DNA of 64,000 nt from Tetracentron sinense (taxonomy: Eukaryota > Streptophyta > Magnoliopsida > Trochodendrales > Trochodendraceae): assembly GCA_015143295.1 (NCBI GenBank), contig CM026563.1, positions 7,302,531-7,366,530 on the forward strand, read 5' to 3'. Positions 55,969 through 64,000 of this stretch are shown in pieces; the first letter of the stretch is position 1; the number at the start of each line of letters is the position of its first letter. Under the pieces are notes generated by a model. That model was not told the DNA's origin and ran no database searches. It saw only the letters and a program-made list of their open reading frames with translations. Both the position numbers and the translations under genes were made by a program.

Positions 55969-58900
55969 ATGAATACATCTTCAACAACTTTTATTAGTCC
56001 ATGGCTTTAGATCCAAAATAATTACTTTTTGCAGTAATTTTTTGTTGCATCCTTGGTGTGAGTCCAAATTTTATGGTGCAATTCCATCAATCAAGCCTTT
56101 TCTAGGGTGTTACTCCTTAGAAAAGCACAGAGGTGCAACTCCTTTGATTTTCTCCATTTCCTTCTTTATGTTATTGCTGAATCTCTAATAAATCCAGGTT
56201 AGTCCTTGTTAATCAATTTTGTTCAATACCTGAGACTAAAGAAGTTTCATTACTCCATTACAGTCTGAAATTTTCTGCAAGCTTACTTAACCCTATAATT
56301 CCAACTTCCTTTCTTTTGAAACCCCAGCTTTCCCTTTAACCCTAACCCTAACTCTAAGCCAAACCCTATTCCCACAACCCTAATTGTACATGTTCACCAA
56401 GACCTTGAAGTTTCCAGCTATATATTGTATCATGTTTATAATCATTCCAAAAGCATGAAACCTGAACCCTTACCCCTAGTTTTGAGTTTCAACGTACCCC
56501 AAAACTATGGAACCCTCACCTTCTTGTCCTTGAAAGTTGAAACACACCAAACTTTTGTTACAAATTCTGGTTTAGTTTGGAAGGGGATATTTTGTAATCC
56601 CTAGGCAGTCCTACATCATTTTTGTTGCCTCTCTTTTGCATAATTGTTACTTTGGCACTGAACTTACCTCTTATAAGAGCTAATTTTTTTTTATTCTTTT
56701 GGTCAGTAAATCATGATTGCATTAATAGAAATATAGGCAAGGAACAAAGCATGTTCGCGGATAGGTGAACAAGAGAGAAACTACTACAAGAGGGAAAGCA
56801 GACAGATATAATCAAAACTGCACATGCTCAAAGAAAGGAATTAAATGGAGCTCATCAAAATCCTCCCTAATCGATGCCCGGACGACAATAAAATGGAAAT
56901 GTTCAAGCAAGTCACCTCAACGGGAGCACTTATTGTAATTAACTTGTGACGGGAAAGTGCCAACTTTATTCAAAATCTAGTTGTTATTAGTTTCATGAAT
57001 CTCTATGAGATTGCATACAAATTGTTTATAGATTGGACATATGGAAATTGTATACCCCAAACAATGGTTGGGGACTAGTTATTGATGATTTGGTGATAGG
57101 TAAGCCAAGGACCGAATGAAGAAGTTTGGAGCATATGGTTAAACATGGAATTAAGATTGAGCGAACTAAGTAAGATATTATTTAGGAAGCTTGGACTTTG
57201 GAGCATATGGTTAAGGTGGCATTGATCTTATAATTAAGACTCAGTGAACTAAAATGGACAAATTGATTGGTTTTGGGTGTAATTTGTGTATAGATGAATA
57301 GGCTTGGATATCTGGATGCTTGTACATGTTTGATATGTGTCCAATACTGGTACTGGAAATTGCATGAAAGTGTTTCATACTCTAATCATCATTACTCTTT
57401 GAAGTTCTAGTAGTTTCTTATTTGTTTTGTAGTAGAAAATGGTATGTCCCAATGACAAAAATAGTTCTTAGCTAATTATCAAAAGATAGTAAAACCAAAC
57501 AAAGTTCTAACTTCTAAACCTAATTGTTTTAAACTAGAGATTGGTGTAGCTACATTTTTGGCATAGTACGTAGCTTAATCTAACTAATAGCATGGTACAA
57601 ATATGTTGGTTGATACTTGTATTCCTGTCTGCATACACGATTTTTGTGGAGATGTTGAATTCTTCCTGTGTTTCTGTATCTGCATGGAAGGTCAAGAAAT
57701 GAAATCGCGTTTGTATAAAATGGTCATATAAGGGTCCGTTCTTTTGCTGAGGGCTGGGTTTTGCTAGTTTGTTCTTTTGAATTGAGTGCAAGATCTAGAT
57801 ATAATGCAAATTCCTACTATGATGAGACCTCAAGGTATGAGACTTAAATTCCCTCATTTTGTGGCTTTTGAAGTCTTGTTGAAATTGTGGTCCTAAAAAT
57901 TGAACAAAAAAGACTTGCAAAACCAATCACTTAAACCTTAAGACTAGTGTCAGCAAAAGAATGGATCCTAAGTGCCAAAATGTTTGTAGCAGGTTTGATA
58001 AGAAGAGCATAAAACTATAATATGATGCTTAGTGACCCCATTAGTGACCCCATAATTGCACTTGTAACCTATGGCATATTTATGTAAAATATTTATAGTT
58101 TTCCTTGATTACTGTCCAATCCATTTGTTCATTTATCTTTCTTTTTTATCGGTTTCTTTTGTTGGTTTATCTCTTCCTTTGTTCCTCATTTCACTCAATT
58201 TAGTCTATGCATCATTCTGTTGAGTTCATTCCGTTGATGCATTGTATGAGGATATCTATATTGTTTGAGTTATGGATGCTGGGTTGTTGTTGTAATTGCT
58301 GCCATTTTTACCTCGTTTTAGTTTTTAAGTACGTAAGAGAGACGTCCACCTTGGTCAGACATCATGTTTAGCATCTGTTCTCCGAGATATTGGTAATGGG
58401 TGCTCGATTCTCATGTTTACTTCTTGTTTGGTTTGAATTGAAGTTTGTTATCAAATAATCTCAAATTGCAAGTTGAGATCATAGTTATAATGCCCAATGA
58501 GGCTCATGTTGCTGCTAACCTTATCCCTGCTTTCCAATAGTCTGAGAAGCATTTTCCCAACTTCACATGCCTTCAATAGGGAAGAAGTTATAGATGAAAA
58601 TGGCATGAACACTCTCCAAATCTCAGAAAAGGTGGACAATTCAGAGAGATCTTTTGAAAGCTGTCTTGATATCGCAAGTCTAAATATGGTACACATTGCC
58701 TGTGTGATTATCCACGATTTCGAGGTTTGAACAATCTAACATGACATACATGTATTGTATCCATGGTTGCCAGGGTAGTTGTACATGCTCGAATGTCTCC
58801 TTACAGTGGTCTCTTTGTACCTTTTGCTATCTCGAGTGTAATTTGGTTGGTGTAGTATTTTTTTCATGCTTACATTTTGTAAGTTTCAACTCTGAACCAC

Positions 58901-59700
58901 AGATATGTGATAGTTGTTCCTAACAAAAGGGAGGTGTGGCCGTGTGGGTGAACTTTGTCCCCTCTAAAATGTTGTTTATACATTCTTGCATGACCAGAAG
59001 ATGACATAATGATTTGTGTTTTACCCTTTTTTTGGTTCAAGATATGTAGTTAGGCTGCAACCCTACCCTAGTTATAATGGTTAGTATCTGTTCTAGTTTT
59101 TTCAACCATCACACCCTCTGGGGACATGATCCTGTTTAATATTAAAGGTGTGGCATACTACACAGAACCAATGGGGCAACCTTTGCATCTCTCATGCAAG
59201 AGTAATCTGAAACTTCAGAAATGCTAGCCCCAGTTGCAGTTTTCCAGCTGCAAGGTGGTGGAAATAAGTGTCAACCAATTAACTCCCTATTATTGGTTAG
59301 CAACATCACGTGTTGCAACCACTTAAGACGTCTTTGAGAAAAAATTGACTTAGTGTGCCTGGGCTAGCACTCCTCTCTGAACTTTGTCGATGAGGAGGCG
59401 AACAGTAAATGGTGTTGATAACTTGAGACTCAAGATCACCTCCTGTGCTTACTGGCTGGGAGAGCCTGAGCTGCCACCTACTTTGTTGGATTATTTTGGG
59501 TTTTCCGGCAAAACGAAGTAAAAAGAAACTTAGACTTGCGCAAGTGCAAAAGGGTACGTGTTGGATCCCTCTTGGTGGGCTCCCCGCCGGTTAACACTGG
59601 AGGTGATCCCGAGTCTATATTTTAGGGAGCAAGGATCATTAACAGAACAAGCTGTTGCCTTCCAAAAAAAAAAAAACAGATCAAGCTGTTGCCCAAAACC
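55969..59700. other. Gene-poor intergenic region
   Basis: No coding region could be supported. Overlapping open frames on both strands near 58450-58730 have no recognisable domain. A short telomere-like ccctaaccctaactctaa run occurs near 56336. 59020-59600 looks like low-copy non-coding DNA. Confidence 0.4.
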
Positions 59701-60079
59701 TCATCACCAGGGGTGGAGCCAGGATTTTCTAGTAGTGGGGGCACTTATTGTGGATTGGAAATAGTAGTAATTATTGATAAATTTTTTGGAGAAAGATTAG
59801 GCGGGGACGAAATGTTATAGGTGTAGGGGGATGGGGGTTTGGGGGCATAGTTCCCGAATTTTTTTTTATTTTTCTTACAACTAAGTTTGTGGGCCGTTTC
59901 GTCCATACATTTTGTACATATCTTATGAGTATTGTTTCTCCTTGTTTATGGGGTACCTGTCCTCTTTGCCTTGCAGTTATGCCATATTAGATAATATAGA
60001 ATATGATTATACTCAATTAAATACTTAAACATCTTATTATAATAAATATGAGGTCGGTTTTGCACTTACATAGTCCCCT

Positions 60080-60205
60080 TTAACTCAAGTTATGAACTTT
60101 TAACCCTTACGGTTAATTTTTATCTTCTTCTAAAAACAGAGGTTAGATTGCTGAACCTGGTTAGTGAATCTTATAATAGCTAATGAGAGTTAAAAGGGAC
60201 ACATG
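60080..60205. repeat. Inverted-repeat MITE family 'ttaacc', copy in hAT element
   Basis: tccccctttaactcaagttat at the left (one mismatch to the family), agaggttagattgctgaacc in the middle, gagttaaaagggacacatgt at the right. Confidence 0.5.
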
Positions 60206-60309
60206 TTGACGTATGGGTCGAGTTCAATTGTTATTGAATATGTTCCCAACAATTTTTATTTTTTTTTCAAGTTTAGGGGGTACATTCCCCATTCCCATGC
60301 TATAGAATT

Positions 60310-60504
60310 AGTCTACGGATACTCCTAAAGTGTACTCTTAAATATACTCTCAAATCTTAACCTTATAACTCAATTGGTAAAATGTTAGGATTAGAGTTGA
60401 TGTGGCACTAGAAAAGATAAAATAAGTCGAGCCAAATCCTGATCGTTAGTGGCGAGTTATAAACTGTTAGGATGAGGGAGTATATTTGGGAGTACCCATA
60501 GACT
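60310..60504. mobile_element. Nested MITE with agtctacgg ends
   Basis: A 195 bp insert with ends agtctacggatactcctaaa and the complement of agtctatgggtactcccaaa. It contains a tactcaattggtaaaatgtta segment. No target duplication is clear. Confidence 0.6.
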
Positions 60505-60599
60505 GATTTCATGCTATACCCTAAAGAAAATAATTTAAAATTTTTATTTTTTTAAAAGTTGAGTGGAGGCACGTGCCCCCAACTGGCTCTGCCCCTGCC

Positions 60600-62035
60600 T
60601 ATCACTCACTTGCCATAAATCAACCTGGGATCTTCTTCAGTAGTTGCTGGATAGCAATAATCTGGAAGTGCCGCATATCTTTGTGCACTAATTAAAGTAT
60701 CGTGGATGCAAATCAAAGTTTTAATTGACGTGTACAAGAATACGTTGCACTTCGTCATTGAGATGCATAATGTGCTGACATGGCACGTGTAGCATGGACT
60801 GCTGGCAATCCCTTATATTAAGCTGATTGTTCACATTCTTTTTCTAAAAAAAACATGCTAATACTAAAAGATGTGTCAATGGGTTTTGGATTAATTAACA
60901 TAGCTGGACACAATTGTTCAGTTTCAGGTGTGAATTTCTAGGATCCATAACAGCCCATGAACCCAAACGCATGTGGTTGGGGTAGGATCCCACTCCAGTA
61001 ACCGGCTAGTGATCAGCATCGCCCAGATAGACACCCCTATGTGGTGTATGAGCTACTAATCTAATCTCCCTGTAATTCATGCTAAAAGAAGCTTACTCCC
61101 TTTAGTCACAACTACCACTAGATTGATTGATTTGAAAATTCAAAAGCTTTGTTTATTGTGAGATCTATATGAGTAGCGGTTGATACAGAAGATATAACAA
61201 ATCTGATCTCACATTATGTCTCTAATCTGAATCTCCATTTCAAGTTTGCCAATAACCTCCATGAACCATCAACTGGATCATGCTCAATGGCTTTCTCATT
61301 ACATAACAGTTTACTCCCCGTCGTCTGTAATATATGGGTTTGGGGTTCTGTGAACACAATTTTGGCCCAGCTTTCTGCACTGTCCTAAATGCGATAAGAT
61401 GAATCACGAAAAAAGTTAGAATGTGAAGTTGGTTCATCCTCCATAGAAACTTAAAGCTACCTCATGAGCAAGAACGATAAGATAAAATTCTCTATCCTGT
61501 AACACAGATCTTGACGATCATAACTTTTTGAAGCAAAGGTTGAAGATACTAAAACAATAATCAATGTTTGGTTGCCGATAAAATAGGCTGTGGAAAAAAA
61601 TAAAGTGAAAGAAAATAAAGTTTTCTAGTATTTGTATAAATTTCTTTCAAAGTGAGGACTCCATTTTCTTCTAAGATGCTTATAAGCACTCCAACGCACT
61701 CCTTATATGCCCTCCCTATTGTAGAGTTGGAGATTTGGCTCCTTATTAGTAGGGAGCCAAATTCCTTCCTTACTATTATTATATATATATATTTATTTAT
61801 TTTTAAGTCTTGTCAAATCATTTGAATATAAAGTGGGGTTCAGAAATAAAAAAAAAGTGAATATTTAAATAGAAATAGAGAAGAAGCAAAGAATGGGGTT
61901 GGACTTTGGAGTTGCAAGGAGAAAAAGTGACTCCCTATTTTAAGAAAACTCTCTCCTGTAGAGTAAAAGTAGAGAAATTTAAGAAATTGAGTTGGAGATA
62001 CTTTAAAAGGAACAAGGGGACACAACATATGACTA
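60600..62035. other. Intergenic DNA with a possible MITE
   Basis: 61682-62003 has gcactccaacgcactcc near its left and the complement of agtatctccaactcaa near its right, a weak terminal repeat pair. No gene is seen. Confidence 0.35.
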
Positions 62036-62040
62036 CAGGA

Positions 62041-62205
62041 TTGCAATTGAACTAAAGAGAGTTCCATTGCATATGTGTCGTGATTTGATTGGAGGGAAAA
62101 AATTTTGAATTTTAACTTTTCACTTTTCTTTTCTTTTCTTTTCTTTTTACCCTCCAATCAAATCATGACACATATCTTATCAAACTCTCCTTAGTTCAAT
62201 TGCAA
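62041..62205. repeat. Long hairpin upstream of the right-hand gene
   Basis: Arms of about 65 bp start ttgcaattgaactaaa and end with the complement, sharing tatgtgtcRtgatttgattg and ggaggg. The loop of about 35 bp holds a (ttttc)n pyrimidine tract. It may be a MITE. It lies about 370 bp before the ATG at 62574. Confidence 0.7.
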
Positions 62206-62573
62206 TTGACTATGATCTTTATCTCCCTTATCAAATGCGTGGTCGGATAATCACTACCCACCATATTTAATTAACCCTAAAAAGCAAACATAAAAAACCA
62301 AAGCAAAAGATCAAAAAGTGTATTACAATAAGAAAAGTGGGAAGAGCAATAGAAACTGTCCAGGTTCATCCCCCCGGCCCCCTCCCTTTAAAACTCTAAT
62401 AAATCCACTAATCTTCGTCGTGTTTGGTTCCTAATCTCATAATTAATAAATAATTCACTTCGGACAACCTAAACTTTTATTCCCAAAATACCCTCTTCCT
62501 TTCAGTTTCTCTTAAATCTCTAACAACTTCTCAGAGAAACCAGGCGACAAACAAAGCTTAGCTTCCAGCTTTA

Positions 62574-62752
62574 ATGGCGTCAATGGCGAGTCTTTTCATC
62601 AAAACCCCAAACCCATCTCACTCATTCCCCAAAACCCACAAACCCCATTTCACTACCAATCTCAAATTCTCGATTTCTCTTCATTCCCAGAAAACAACAA
62701 AGAAGATTAATCAAAAGTCTCGGATTTCATGCGGTTTGATCGAACCAGATGG
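62574..62752 (+). CDS. Putative ATP sulfurylase, exon 1 (partial)
   Basis: Opens MASMASLFIKTPNP and is rich in Ser, Thr, Lys and Asn with few acidic residues, as in a plastid transit peptide. It ends ISCGLIEPDG, which resembles the start of the mature domain in plant plastidic ATP sulfurylases (GLI.PDGGKLVEL). That enzyme makes adenosine 5'-phosphosulfate from sulfate and ATP. A GT donor at 62753, splitting a Gly codon, would end the exon where the family has GG; what follows does not match and is best read as intron. The remaining exons would lie right of the window. Only about 10 residues support the family call. Confidence 0.45.
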
Positions 62753-62773
62753 TTCAACAAATAATATATCATT

Positions 62774-62834
62774 CAAGGTTGGGAACCATCAATGCCGGTC
62801 ATTTTTTATCCAAAAATAAAGTTTTCTAGTATTT
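62774..62834. repeat. Composite patch made of two copied segments
   Basis: 62774-62800 matches 63305-63331, inside the LINE, at 26 of 27 positions. 62813-62834 matches 61612-61633 exactly over 22 bp. The 12 bp between them are unassigned. The two sources lie 1.2 kb left and 0.5 kb right. Confidence 0.75.
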
Positions 62835-62881
62835 ATTTTCCTCTTTTCCCTTTTTTTTTGGGGGTAAATCAAATCTATTGT

Positions 62882-64000
62882 CTTTTTTTTTTTGAATTTG
62901 AGATATCATTTAAACCAAACTACAAAGAAGAACAAAACAAGCCTCTAAGGAGGTCTGGGTCGCCGCTCCGCGATAAAGCGACGACAATCCAAAGCAGATA
63001 AATACCTTACATCAAAACAGCCCCTAGAGCTCAAAGCTAAAGCCTTTGCAGCAAGATTATGAGCAAAACCATTATGCTGCCAGGGAATATATTGCCCCTT
63101 CCAATGCTCAACGAGCGATAAATTGAGGTGAATGTCTTTCACAATGGTACCTATCTCAGCACTCGCCGAGGAACATGAGGAAGAGAGCTGGTCCACTAAT
63201 ATTTTCGCATCAGTAAGGAAGCGAACCGTTGTCCAGTGCCGGGCTAGAGCCAACTCGGTGGCTGCCCTACAGACCTCGAAGCTCCATATGAAGCAATAAC
63301 AATCCAAGGTTGAGAACCATCAATGCCGGTCCGCTGCACCATAGGAATACTCACAAGCCAAATATTCCTGCTCAAAGGACTTATGCACTCGTCCACTAAT
63401 CTAACTGCCTTGTCGACTAAATGATGGGGAGAAGGAACCTTTCCATTAAACTTGAAAACTCATTTAGAGCCTTCCAAATGTGCCAAACCAAATTGACAAT
63501 CAAAGAGAGGACCCTTACCTTTGCCAACTTTTCAAGAGGAGCTTCAACCCAATAAGCCCACCAATCCTTTAATGAGAGAAAATCCCTAAAATCAGAGCGA
63601 GCCGCCAAAGGGGAGCTCCACCACACCGCCCGAGCAAACTCACACTTCACTAGCAGATGAACAGCAGACTCCTCATTATGCCCACAAAAAGAACAAGAAG
63701 GGTCCACTGGAATACGCTTTCTAACAAGATTTTCATTGACCGCCACAGCATTATGTAAGCACCACCAAAAAAACCAACCAACCTTTGGAGGGATAGGAAG
63801 CCTCCAAAGAATCCTCCAACAATCTTTTGGTATAACCAAAGAAGAACTTGGGCCGCTTGCCTCCCCAAAGATTTGAGACAAATAATTTGGTGATAAGCCA
63901 AGCGAACTGAAAATTGACCCGAAGAAGTAGGATGCTATAACACCCGATCCTCTTGTGAGTGCCTGGGAATAGAAATAAGCCGAATAGCTTGAACCTCCGC
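62882..64000 (-). mobile_element. L1-type LINE, 3' end of ORF2
   Basis: A poly-T run at 62882-62893 is the poly-A tail of a minus-strand LINE. Moving right, 62945-63307 encodes an RNase H-like domain with WSFEVCRAATELALA and HNGFAHNLAAKALA. 63417-63881 encodes the zf-RVT domain: W.ILWRLPIPPKV, CSFCGHNEESAVHLLVKCEFARAVWW and VRVLSLIVNLVWHIWKALN. 63890-64000 gives SGQFSVRLAY just before it. Stops separate the segments, so it is inactive. RT lies beyond the right edge. It is inserted in the presumed first intron of the gene at 62574. Confidence 0.85.

Larger units (their letters stand above)
59708..60597. mobile_element. hAT-like element with nested insertions
   Basis: The ends caggggtggagccagg and the complement of the right end caggggcagagccagt are the widely seen plant hAT-MITE terminus. 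The flanks ctcatcac (59700-59707) and cctatcac (60598-60605) fit a worn 8 bp duplication. Inside are a ttaacc-family copy (60080-60205) and a second MITE (60310-60504). It is non-coding. Confidence 0.75.

Noticed and set aside
56330..56400. Interstitial telomere
   Set aside because: Only two or three imperfect ccctaa units in a pyrimidine-rich stretch; too short to be a telomeric relic.
58451..58730. Overlapping 77- and 81-codon open frames
   Set aside because: Mutually antisense, neither with a recognised motif; no splice context supports a gene.
1..64000. CRISPR arrays, bacterial operons, rRNA or intact tRNA genes
   Set aside because: Repeats have the structure of plant transposons, and no rRNA or cloverleaf tRNA was recognised on reading both strands.

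Overview
The window is nuclear DNA of a flowering plant. It is AT-rich, and its genes are split by GT-AG introns, several of them kilobases long. The proteins encoded match plant families: ALG5, type 2 metallothionein, OEP16, TIM9, CXIP4 and a trihelix factor. Between and inside the genes lie LINEs, Ty1/copia elements, hAT- and Tourist-type MITEs, Helitron-like ends and an endogenous pararetrovirus. The large introns packed with old nested elements suggest a TE-rich, probably woody species, but no species can be named from the sequence.

Layout. 1-2037 is a decayed L1-type LINE (+) split by a MITE. 3223-10938 holds the first eight coding exons of ALG5 (-), which runs off the left edge; its introns contain several MITEs. 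11460-12240 is a satellite-like tandem array. 13000-15800 is repeats with Helitron-like ends. 16598-18784 is a 2.2 kb hAT-like element with nested insertions. 19512-19917 is a small metallothionein gene (+) with a tandemly repeated promoter. 21117-23155 is a rearranged copia relic. 24544-29103 is OEP16 (-) and 30415-34158 is TIM9 (+), divergently transcribed. 35-38 kb is mostly repeats. 38.2-43.7 kb is an endogenous caulimovirid arranged as a large inverted duplication, with two DNA transposons inserted later. 43.7-44.25 kb is an RTE-type LINE tail. 45051-46025 is CXIP4 (-). 47.58-49.2 kb is an AT-rich array next to a trihelix gene fragment. 51133-55963 is an intact copia element with LTRs that read as identical. 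56-62.5 kb has few genes. 62574-62752 looks like exon 1 of an ATP sulfurylase, followed by another L1-type LINE (-) that runs off the right edge.

How the genes relate. There is no operon logic here. ALG5 acts in N-glycan precursor synthesis at the ER. OEP16 (plastid outer envelope) and TIM9 (mitochondrial intermembrane space) both belong to organelle transport and sit head to head about 1.3 kb apart. The main interest is genome dynamics: target-site duplications, two natural empty sites, nested insertions that give relative dates, and two places that look like patchwork DNA repair.
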